Below are positions 24,597 to 32,218 of a stretch of DNA of 46,490 nucleotides, piece after piece. Numbering within the stretch: position 1 is the first letter of the stretch; each line of letters starts with the position of its first letter. The notes beneath the pieces were generated by a model, which was not told the DNA's origin, did not search any database, and was given only the letters and a program-made list of their open reading frames with translations. Made by a program: the position numbers and the translations under genes. The stretch comes from Chitinophagales bacterium (lineage in GTDB: Bacteria; Bacteroidota; Bacteroidia; Chitinophagales; Chitinophagaceae), in assembly GCA_015654695.1 (NCBI GenBank), contig JAATGJ010000122.1:1-46490 (forward strand), written 5' to 3'.

Positions 24597-27461
24597 ATGC
24601 CAAAAGACAATTCCATTCAGTCAGTTCTTATCATCGGTTCAGGACCCATTATTATCGGCCAGGCCTGCGAGTTTGATTATTCCGGCACACAAGCCGCCCG
24701 GAGTTTGCGGGAAGAAGGCGTAAAAGTCATCCTTATCAATAGCAACCCGGCCACTATCATGACAGACCCGATGATGGCTGACAAGGTGTACCTTTTACCA
24801 CTCACCGTAGAAAGCATTGAACAAATATTAGAAGAGAACCAGATTGACGCTGTATTGCCGACAATGGGTGGACAAACAGCATTGAACCTCGCTAAAGAAG
24901 CGGAAGATCTTGGTATCTGGCAAAAATATAATGTACGGTTGATCGGTGTTGATATCAAAGCCATTGATAAAGCGGAAGACAGGGAAAAATTCCGCCAATG
25001 GATGATACAACTTAAAGTGCCTGTAGCTACTGCCAAAACAGCTAACTCTTTTTTGGAAGGGAAAGAATTTGCGCAGGAGATAGGATTTCCGTTGGTTATT
25101 CGTCCATCATTCACGCTTGGCGGCACGGGGGGTGGTTTTGTACATGATAAGAATGACCTGGATGAAGCATTGAATCGTGGATTACAGGCTTCGCCTATTC
25201 ATGAAGTGTTAGTAGAAAAAGCAGTACTTGGCTGGAAAGAATTTGAACTGGAACTGCTGCGGGATGCCAATGATAATGTGGTGATCATTTGCAGCGTGGA
25301 GAATTTTGATCCAATGGGTGTGCATACCGGTGATTCAATTACCGTTGCCCCGGCTATGACGCTAAGTGATACTGCGATGCAGCTCATGCGCAATACAGCC
25401 ATCATGATGATGCGTGACCTCGGAAATTTTGCGGGAGGTTGTAATGTACAATTTGCTCTTAATCCCGATACAGAAGAGATCATTGCTATTGAGATCAATC
25501 CAAGGGTAAGCCGCTCTTCTGCGCTGGCATCAAAAGCTACAGGCTATCCTATTGCTAAGATCGCGGCGAAGCTCGCTATCGGTTATAATTTAGATGAACT
25601 AAAGAACCAGATTACCGGAACTACTTCAGCGTATTTTGAACCGGCGCTGGATTACGTGATCGTAAAAATTCCCCGGTGGAACTTTGATAAGTTCAAAGGC
25701 GCTAACGATACACTTGGTTTGCAAATGAAAAGTGTAGGAGAAGTAATGGCGATAGGAAGAAGTTTTACGGAAGCGGTACAAAAAGCCTGTCAGAGCCTGG
25801 AGAATAATGCAGTAGGCCTAGGCTATTATGGTAAAAGCCTGATGCATGCGGATGAATTGCTGGAATATATCAAAACACCAAAATGGGACCGCATATTCCG
25901 CATTAAAGACGCTCTGATGGCGGGTATTTCTGTAGGTACTATTTCAAAAGCCACCAATGGTATTGATCGCTGGTTCCTGTACGAGATACAAAAGATATGC
26001 AACCTGGAGAAAGAAATGGCGAAGTATGATCTTGATAATTTGCCATTGGAATTATTAAGGGAAGCGAAAGTAAATGGTTTCAGTGATGAGCAGATCAGCC
26101 GCATAACAGAACATGGCGATGAAGAAGACGTATATAGTAAAAGAAAAGAAGCAGGGATAACAAGAGTATATAAAATGGTGGATACTTGCAGTGCTGAGTT
26201 TGAAGCAAAGACACCTTATTTCTATTCAACATTTGAGACAAGTCCCGATCACCTGTCTCCTGCAGAAGGAAATTTAAAAGCATCTTCCAATGAATCAATT
26301 GTCTCTGCTAAAAAGAAAATAATTGTTTTAGGTTCCGGTCCCAACAGGATCGGCCAGGGAATTGAATTTGATTATTGTTGCGTGCATGGATTACTGGCCA
26401 TTAAAGAATGTGGTTACGAAGCGATCATGGTGAATTGTAACCCCGAAACTGTATCTACTGATTTTGACATAGCGGATAAGTTATACTTTGAACCTGTGTA
26501 CTGGGAGCACTTATGGGAAATAGTGCAGCATGAAAAACCAGAAGGAGTGGTCGTACAACTTGGTGGACAAACGGCCCTGAAGCTGGCGGAATTTTTACAT
26601 AAGAAAGGAATTAAGATAATAGGTACTTCTTACGATAGTATGGATATAGCTGAAGATCGTGGCCGCTTTAGTGACAGGCTGAAAGACCTTGAGATACCCT
26701 ACCCCGAGTACGGAACAGCCGAAGATGTAGATGAAGCTTTGGCGGTAGCCAATAAAGTGGGTTACCCGGTTCTTGTCCGGCCTTCTTATGTACTGGGCGG
26801 GCAACGGATGCGGATCGTACTTAATGATGAGGAAGTGGAAAAAGCAGTAGTGAGTTTACTCAAGCATTTACCAGGCAATAAAATCCTGATTGATCATTTC
26901 CTTGACCGCTGCCAGGAAGCGGAAATAGATGCCATATTCGATGGTGAAGATTTTCATGTAATGGGTGTAATGGAGCATATTGAACCGGCAGGTATACATA
27001 GCGGTGATAGTAATGCCGTATTACCGCAGTTTAATCTTTCTCCGCTGATAGTACATACAATGGAAGAGTATGCGGAGAAGATAGCCAGGGAGTTAAAGAT
27101 CAAAGGGCTTATCAATATCCAGTTCGCTATCAAAGACGGAAAGGTATATGTGATAGAAGCCAACCCAAGGGCATCACGTACTACACCTTTCATTGCAAAA
27201 GCCTACCAGATACCTTATCTCAATATCGCTACTAAAGTAATGATCGGCGCTAATAAGCTGAAAGATTTCAAATTTGAAAAAAAGCTGAAAGGCTTTGCGA
27301 TCAAAGAACCAGTATTCAGCTTTAATAAATTCCCCGGTGTAAATAAGGAGCTGGGACCTGAAATGAAATCAACAGGAGAAGCGATCCGGTTCATTAAAGA
27401 TCTGCGGGATCCATATTTCAGGCAATTGTATAAGGACAGGAGTATGTATTTGAGTAAGTAA
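24597..27461 (+). CDS. carB: Carbamoyl-phosphate synthase large subunit
   Basis: 954 residues. It makes carbamoyl phosphate from bicarbonate, ammonia and two ATP for pyrimidines and arginine. Two homologous halves are visible: the first begins VLIIGSGPIIIGQACEFDYS with ATP-grasp GFPLVIRPSFTLGGTGGGF; the second begins IVLGSGPNRIGQGIEFDYC with GYPVLVRPSYVLGGQRMRIV. The enzyme ends shortly after the second ATP-grasp and oligomer region and lacks the MGS-like regulatory domain of the E. coli enzyme (about 1073 residues), which is usual in this phylum. The linker between the halves (about 548-566, ETSPDHLSPAEGNLKASS) seems longer than I would expect. carA is not adjacent. Confidence 0.95.
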   Translation: MPKDNSIQSVLIIGSGPIIIGQACEFDYSGTQAARSLREEGVKVILINSNPATIMTDPMMADKVYLLPLTVESIEQILEENQIDAVLPTMGGQTALNLAKEAEDLGIWQKYNVRLIGVDIKAIDKAEDREKFRQWMIQLKVPVATAKTANSFLEGKEFAQEIGFPLVIRPSFTLGGTGGGFVHDKNDLDEALNRGLQASPIHEVLVEKAVLGWKEFELELLRDANDNVVIICSVENFDPMGVHTGDSITVAPAMTLSDTAMQLMRNTAIMMMRDLGNFAGGCNVQFALNPDTEEIIAIEINPRVSRSSALASKATGYPIAKIAAKLAIGYNLDELKNQITGTTSAYFEPALDYVIVKIPRWNFDKFKGANDTLGLQMKSVGEVMAIGRSFTEAVQKACQSLENNAVGLGYYGKSLMHADELLEYIKTPKWDRIFRIKDALMAGISVGTISKATNGIDRWFLYEIQKICNLEKEMAKYDLDNLPLELLREAKVNGFSDEQISRITEHGDEEDVYSKRKEAGITRVYKMVDTCSAEFEAKTPYFYSTFETSPDHLSPAEGNLKASSNESIVSAKKKIIVLGSGPNRIGQGIEFDYCCVHGLLAIKECGYEAIMVNCNPETVSTDFDIADKLYFEPVYWEHLWEIVQHEKPEGVVVQLGGQTALKLAEFLHKKGIKIIGTSYDSMDIAEDRGRFSDRLKDLEIPYPEYGTAEDVDEALAVANKVGYPVLVRPSYVLGGQRMRIVLNDEEVEKAVVSLLKHLPGNKILIDHFLDRCQEAEIDAIFDGEDFHVMGVMEHIEPAGIHSGDSNAVLPQFNLSPLIVHTMEEYAEKIARELKIKGLINIQFAIKDGKVYVIEANPRASRTTPFIAKAYQIPYLNIATKVMIGANKLKDFKFEKKLKGFAIKEPVFSFNKFPGVNKELGPEMKSTGEAIRFIKDLRDPYFRQLYKDRSMYLSK

Positions 27462-27482
27462 TATAAATACCTATTATCTTTA
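27449..27482 (+). promoter_or_regulatory. Possible promoter of the ATPase/TOPRIM-like pair
   Basis: TTTG at 27449-27452, inside the last codons of carB, and TATCTTTA at 27475-27482 (one mismatch to TAnnTTTG) are spaced 22 bases. This is near the Bacteroidota -33/-7 layout and 17 bases before the ATPase start. No terminator separates carB from the pair. Confidence 0.35.
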
Positions 27483-27499
27483 TTGACTAAATAACCCTA

Positions 27500-28729
27500 A
27501 TGGTTGAGAAAATACAAGTAAAAAATTTTAAGTCTATCCAAGGGCTTGACATTGAACTTGGGAGATTTAATGTATTTATAGGCGAAAATGGAAGCGGCAA
27601 ATCTAATGTTTTAGAATCAATTGCATTCTTAAGTGCCTATTTGAACCATAAATTGGATAATGAATATTTATCAAGCCGGGGCATTCGAAATACAGAGCCA
27701 AAATTTTTCAAATCCCTTTTTGATAAGGAGAATATTAAGTCTCCCATTTCCTTTGAGTGTACAATTAATGGAAAAAAGGTAGTAGAAGTTCGTTTAGATT
27801 TTGATGAAAATATTGAAAAATGGGGGAATGTAAAATTTAAAAAATTAAATGTCACTACCGACGACATTAAAAAAATTTTATCAGGCGAGAAAAAAATTGA
27901 ACCAATTGAATTTGAAAACAAATTAGAAGAGCTTTTTTACACTATTCTTAGTAAAGGACAAGAAGTCTTTACAATACAAGATGAAAATAAGAAAAAGACT
28001 GCAATTGATAAATATTCTAGTGTTCTAGAAGACATTAACGTAATGCTTGAGGAAAATAGAAAAGAAATAAATATTTTTCTAGATAATTTTTTACTTTTTT
28101 CCCCCGAAAACTCCTCCTTAAGAAATTTTGCTGACGAAGGGCAAATATTACCTCTAGGAATAAAAGGTGACGGACTTTTTAAGGAAATCAAAAGACTTTC
28201 TGAAAAAAAAAGTAAAAAACAAATTGAAACAATTTCCAAAGAGCTTAAAATTTTAGATTGGTTTGAATCCTTTTACATCCCGTCGACTAACTTTCCTGGC
28301 CAAAAGGATTTAAATATTAAAGATAAATTCATTTCCGAAACTATTAGTTTTCTGGATCAAAGGGTCGCTAATGAAGGATTTCTTTTTCTTTTATTTTATC
28401 TTACCCTATTTGTTAGCGAAAAAACTCCGAAATTCTTTGCTATTGACAATATTGACTCTTCGTTTAATCCCAAGCTATGCAAGGAATTAATACAGAGGTT
28501 AATTAGACTTTCTAAAACATTCAAGAAACAGGTTATTGTAACTACACATAATCCCTTCATTATAGATGGTCTTAATATCAACGATGACGAACAAAGATTG
28601 TTTGTGGTTAGAAGAAATATAGAAGGTGGTACAATTATTAATAGAATTAAGCCAAAAGAAAAACTTGACATTAATTTATCTGAAGCCTGGCTAAGAGGAT
28701 ATATAGGAGGGTTGCCAAATAATTTTTAA
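27500..28729 (+). CDS. ABC/OLD-type AAA ATPase, candidate defence component
   Basis: 409 residues of an SMC/OLD-like ATPase: N-terminal strand VEKIQVKNFKSIQGLDIELG, Walker A GENGSGKS (28-35), a helical insert (about 100-230) rich in Lys and Glu, signature-like LPLGIKGDGLFKEIKRL, Walker B FFAIDNIDSSFNP (313-325) and the switch motif VTTHNP (about 347-352). The Walker B reads Asp-Asn-Ile-Asp where most relatives have Asp-Glu, so the catalytic Glu position is Asn 317. The gene is AT-rich and starts 38 bases after carB. Its partner begins three bases after its stop. Such ATPase plus TOPRIM-like pairs (PARIS AriA/AriB, AbiL, RloA/RloB-like) are anti-phage systems, so a defence role is inferred. 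Confidence 0.8.
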   Translation: MVEKIQVKNFKSIQGLDIELGRFNVFIGENGSGKSNVLESIAFLSAYLNHKLDNEYLSSRGIRNTEPKFFKSLFDKENIKSPISFECTINGKKVVEVRLDFDENIEKWGNVKFKKLNVTTDDIKKILSGEKKIEPIEFENKLEELFYTILSKGQEVFTIQDENKKKTAIDKYSSVLEDINVMLEENRKEINIFLDNFLLFSPENSSLRNFADEGQILPLGIKGDGLFKEIKRLSEKKSKKQIETISKELKILDWFESFYIPSTNFPGQKDLNIKDKFISETISFLDQRVANEGFLFLLFYLTLFVSEKTPKFFAIDNIDSSFNPKLCKELIQRLIRLSKTFKKQVIVTTHNPFIIDGLNINDDEQRLFVVRRNIEGGTIINRIKPKEKLDINLSEAWLRGYIGGLPNNF

Positions 28730-28732
28730 GCC

Positions 28733-29374
28733 ATGAATATTGCTCTCATTACTGAAGGGGTGACTGATAGGCCTATTATTGAAGCTATTTTAGTTTCTCA
28801 CTTTACTGATAAATTAAAGGACATATATCCAACTCTTAACTCCCTACAACCTAAAAAAAAGGATCCAGGCGGATGGCTCAAAGTTCTGGAATATTGCAAC
28901 AGTCAGGAATTCAAAGATTCATTTGCTTTCAATGACTATATAATTATACAAATAGATTCTGATAAACATGAGGATAAAGGATTCGATGTCCCAAAACAAA
29001 AAACAGCTGAAAATCTTATTAAGGAAATTAAAAACAGGATCATTAAAGAAATTAGCGAAGAGTTTTTTAACTTGAAAAAAGATAAAATCATATTTGCAAT
29101 TAGTATAAATATGATTGAATGTTGGTTTTTGCCTTTTTATGCCACCCAAAAAAATCATAAAAATAAGGATATCAATTGTTGTGACACAGTAAATCAATAT
29201 TTAAAGAAAGAAGGATTCACAATTGATTGTAAAAAAAAGGAAGGTAGTTATGGATATCATGAAAAAGCTTCAAAGAATCTTGCCAATAAAAGAAAGTTTT
29301 TTCAAAACTATCAGCATAATGTTAGTCTAAAACATTTTGTCGAAGTAGAATTAGCAAAAATTAAAAAGGCCTAA
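28733..29374 (+). CDS. TOPRIM-like / DUF4276-like partner of the ATPase
   Basis: 213 residues without signal peptide or membrane segment. The start LITEGVTDRPIIEAIL carries the acidic residue (Glu 8) and IIIQIDSD the DxD pair (Asp 75, Asp 77) expected of a TOPRIM-type metal site. A conserved-looking IECWFLPFY (128-136) and a C-terminal YGYHEKASKNLANKRKFF and LKHFVEVEL follow; this layout resembles DUF4276 or RloB/AriB-type proteins, but I cannot assign the family with certainty. The gene lies three bases after the ATPase and is equally AT-rich, so they form one unit. In known pairs such a subunit is the nuclease effector released or activated by the ATPase; that is inference here. Confidence 0.65.
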   Translation: MNIALITEGVTDRPIIEAILVSHFTDKLKDIYPTLNSLQPKKKDPGGWLKVLEYCNSQEFKDSFAFNDYIIIQIDSDKHEDKGFDVPKQKTAENLIKEIKNRIIKEISEEFFNLKKDKIIFAISINMIECWFLPFYATQKNHKNKDINCCDTVNQYLKKEGFTIDCKKKEGSYGYHEKASKNLANKRKFFQNYQHNVSLKHFVEVELAKIKKA

Positions 29375-29378
29375 AATA

Positions 29379-29852
29379 GTGGTGAACAAAGAAATTAAAT
29401 CCATCATCCGCAACCTGCAAAATGTAAACGCAGGTGAACCATGGTTTGGCAGACCGGTATATGAATTGCTTGAAGAAATTGATCCTTCTATTGTTTATAC
29501 AAAGCCCAATAATAATTCCCATTCACTCATCGAATTGCTGTACCACATGATCACGTGGGCAGAGTTTACGTTGAAAAGAATAGAAGGGGATAAAGAACAA
29601 GACCACGCCGCTTTTGAGCTAATGGATTGGCGGGAGATCAAACCTGCTGTTCATACATGGGAAAAGGGTTTAAAGGAGTACAAGAAAGTACATAATACAA
29701 TAGTTGCACTGCTGGAAAACAAAGACGATGATTTTTTAAAAGAAATAGTTGATTACCGCAAGTATAATTTCCGCTTTCTTCTCAATGGACTGATACAGCA
29801 TAATATCTATCATGCCGGACAGGTGGCTTATTTGAACAAGCTATTGGCGTAA
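29379..29852 (+). CDS. DinB-like metal-binding protein
   Basis: 157 residues of the DinB/YfiT four-helix-bundle fold. The putative metal triad is His in LIELLYHMITW and the two His in LIQHNIYHAGQVAYL near the C-terminus. Start is at one of two consecutive GTG codons (29379 or 29382). It lies five bases after the TOPRIM-like gene but its base composition returns to that of the surroundings, so it belongs to the host backbone rather than to the AT-rich pair. Members are thiol-dependent transferases or of unknown role. Confidence 0.82.
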   Translation: MVNKEIKSIIRNLQNVNAGEPWFGRPVYELLEEIDPSIVYTKPNNNSHSLIELLYHMITWAEFTLKRIEGDKEQDHAAFELMDWREIKPAVHTWEKGLKEYKKVHNTIVALLENKDDDFLKEIVDYRKYNFRFLLNGLIQHNIYHAGQVAYLNKLLA

Positions 29853-29934
29853 TTCTCTTTTCTCAAGTGTTGAGGGTTAGGCTATACCCGGAAAGTAGTA
29901 TTTTTTGTAACCAGGGTACTATGTACCTTTTCCA

Positions 29935-32049
29935 ATGCCTTCTCCTGTGGTTTACTTCTGGAAGCGTACACCTTTCATCAGGTTATTATCGCCTTTGATG
30001 GCAGGGATCATTATACAATGGCATTGGCAGTTACCTCTAACGGCTTTATGGATAGTTCTGATATCCTTCTCAGCTTTGATCCTTCTCTTTTTTGGCATTT
30101 CATTTTTTCAGCGGTTCCGGCTGGCCTGGCTGAATGGTATTGCCGTAGCGATACTTTTTATTTCGATTGGTGCATTACTAACCCGGTTCAATGATATTCG
30201 CCACCATCAACAGTGGTTTGGTAATACAGATATAACAAATACGGCTATTGTCGTTTCTATTGATGAGCCGTTAGTGGAAAAAACAAAATCACTCAAGGCA
30301 AATGCTACGGTGAATTATATTACTAAAGATGGAAAATCTGTAAAAGTTAAGGGTAAGATCATTCTTTATTTTAAAAAAGACCTGCCTGCCGGACAGGCTG
30401 GTTCATTGCTGCCAGTTATCAATTACGGGTCGCGGATCATTTTAAATAAACCTTTGCAGGAGATAAAAAGCTCAGGCAACCCCGGAGGCTTTGATTACAA
30501 AAGATATTGTTTGTTCCAGGGTATTACTCACCAGGTGTACCTGAAGCCGGAGGAATTCGAAATTGTACAAGTAGAAAACAAGACGCTTTATCAAAAAATA
30601 TTTTATCCCGCCAGGGAGAAAGTATTGAGTATTCTGAGGGAGAATATAAAAGGGGAAAGAGAACTCGGATTAGCAGAAGCGTTGCTCATTGGCTATAAGA
30701 ATGATTTGGATAAAACACTGGTGCAATCTTATTCCAATACCGGCGTCGTACATGTGATCGCTATTTCAGGTTTGCATATCGGGCTGATATACTGGCTGCT
30801 TATGTTATTACTCCGGCCCTTGCGTAAAATGCAATATGCAAGATGGCTGATACCCGTACTCGTTATCACGGGCTTGTGGCTTTTTAGTCTCTTGGCGGGA
30901 GGCCAGCCGTCTATACTTCGTTCGGCGGTTATGTTTACCTGCATTGTACTGGGACAAAATTTTGGAAGAACAACTTCCATCTATAATACATTGGCTTTTT
31001 CCGCTTTCATATTATTATGCTATAATCCCTACTGGCTCTGGGATGCAGGTTTCCAGCTTTCTTACTCAGCGGTATTGAGTATCATCATTTTTATGAAACC
31101 CATCTACAACTGGTTTTATACAAAGAATAAACTACTTGACTTCTTCTGGAAGCTAAATGCGGTAACCCTTGCCGCACAAATATTGACTATACCCGTCACT
31201 ATTTATCATTTTCACCAATTCCCTAATTATTTTCTCCTCACAAATTTTGTAGCAGTTCCTTTATCAAGCCTTATTGTCCTGGGAGAAATTTTGCTTTGCG
31301 CCATTTCATTTATTCCTTCAGCAGCTTTATTCACAGGCAAGGTTTTGTACTGGATGATCCGGGCTATGAATTCATATATCGAAAGGATTGAAGTTCTACC
31401 TTTTTCATTAACAGATGGGTTGCAGATTAATATTGTTCAAACAATCCTGCTGATGGTTTTCATCGCAGGTATAGGTTTCTGGCTGCTGGAGAAAATGAAA
31501 CATGGTTTGACGGTTGCACTCGTCGCTATTGCCGGATTCTTTGGCGTGCATTCGTTGTCGCTCATCAATACAGGCAGGCAGCAAAAGGTAATTGTATATA
31601 ATGTACCGCAGCACCGTGCCATTGATTTTGTAGATGGAAGAAATTATATGTTTTATGGAGAACCTGGTCTGCTGACAGATGATTTCGTCAGCAATTTTCA
31701 TCTTAAGCCATCAAGGGTACTAAACGGTATTTCGCCGGTACCAGTAATTAATGGATTTACCCGTGATTCTAATTATGTTACTTACAAGACCAGGAAAATT
31801 TTATTGATTGATACCACTATTTCATTTACAACTCCTGACAAGAAACAAGATATAGACCTGCTGGTCATCTCCAGGAATCCAAAGTTGTATATGGGAAGAC
31901 TGGCAAATAGTTTTACCATTAAGCAGGTTGTTTTTGATGGTTCTGTTCCGTTCTGGAAGCTTCCTTATTGGAAAAAGGATTGCGATTCATTGCATATTCC
32001 TTACTACGATGTAAGTGAAAAAGGCGCTTTTGTGATGAACCTGAATTAA
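29935..32049 (+). CDS. comEC: ComEC/Rec2-family DNA uptake channel protein
   Basis: 704 residues. Two or three N-terminal membrane helices, then a DUF4131 soluble domain (about 100-215), then the competence core with many membrane helices (about 240-530): GVVHVIAISGLHIGLIYWLL is the family signature and GGQPSILRSAVMF and DAGFQLSYSAVLSI follow. The C-terminal region (about 560-704) corresponds to the metallo-beta-lactamase-like part but lacks an obvious HxHxDH motif. ComEC moves single-stranded DNA across the inner membrane. An in-frame palindrome encoding LPAGQAG lies in the DUF4131 domain. Confidence 0.9.
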   Translation: MPSPVVYFWKRTPFIRLLSPLMAGIIIQWHWQLPLTALWIVLISFSALILLFFGISFFQRFRLAWLNGIAVAILFISIGALLTRFNDIRHHQQWFGNTDITNTAIVVSIDEPLVEKTKSLKANATVNYITKDGKSVKVKGKIILYFKKDLPAGQAGSLLPVINYGSRIILNKPLQEIKSSGNPGGFDYKRYCLFQGITHQVYLKPEEFEIVQVENKTLYQKIFYPAREKVLSILRENIKGERELGLAEALLIGYKNDLDKTLVQSYSNTGVVHVIAISGLHIGLIYWLLMLLLRPLRKMQYARWLIPVLVITGLWLFSLLAGGQPSILRSAVMFTCIVLGQNFGRTTSIYNTLAFSAFILLCYNPYWLWDAGFQLSYSAVLSIIIFMKPIYNWFYTKNKLLDFFWKLNAVTLAAQILTIPVTIYHFHQFPNYFLLTNFVAVPLSSLIVLGEILLCAISFIPSAALFTGKVLYWMIRAMNSYIERIEVLPFSLTDGLQINIVQTILLMVFIAGIGFWLLEKMKHGLTVALVAIAGFFGVHSLSLINTGRQQKVIVYNVPQHRAIDFVDGRNYMFYGEPGLLTDDFVSNFHLKPSRVLNGISPVPVINGFTRDSNYVTYKTRKILLIDTTISFTTPDKKQDIDLLVISRNPKLYMGRLANSFTIKQVVFDGSVPFWKLPYWKKDCDSLHIPYYDVSEKGAFVMNLN
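30381..30401. repeat. GC palindrome inside comEC encoding LPAGQAG
   Basis: Arms CCTGCCTG and CAGGCTGG around CCGGA (one arm mismatch). It is read in frame as DLPAGQAG (about residues 149-156). The same element, with perfect arms, lies in purH at 32830. Confidence 0.75.
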
Positions 32050-32104
32050 GTTAGTTTTGCCGCTCTTAACGAAATGCAGTCTCAAGAAAGGTTATCCTAC
32101 TAAG

Positions 32105-32172
32105 CCACAAAGGCCGCTAAGAAAAGCACCGGGTTACAATCAATTAGCTTTGTGTTCTTCGTGTCTTTGTGG
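32105..32172. repeat. Long imperfect inverted repeat in the purH leader
   Basis: CCACAAAG at 32105-32112 faces CTTTGTGG at 32165-32172, and the inner arms (CGCTAAGAA and TTCTTCGTG) also pair largely. The element resembles the CACAAAGACACAAAG-type palindromes that recur between genes in Bacteroidota. The purH frame stays open through it, but the real start lies after it. Confidence 0.65.
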
Positions 32173-32218
32173 GAAAAGAAACCTGATTTTTAAGACAGCG
32201 ACTATTCAACTTCAACAA

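Noticed and set aside
24597-27461. carB as a truncated gene
   Set aside because: It lacks the MGS-like domain of the E. coli enzyme, but an enzyme of about 940-955 residues is normal in Bacteroidota.
27500-29374. Gabija or Septu as identity of the ATPase pair
   Set aside because: No UvrD-like helicase and no HNH endonuclease is present; the ATPase lacks a fused TOPRIM domain.
27462-29378. Transposon ends or target duplications around the AT-rich pair
   Set aside because: No inverted terminal repeat or matching direct repeat was found at the borders, and no integrase or transposase is adjacent.
32057-32218. N-terminal extension of PurH
   Set aside because: It translates an intergenic inverted repeat; all PurH homology starts at 32219.
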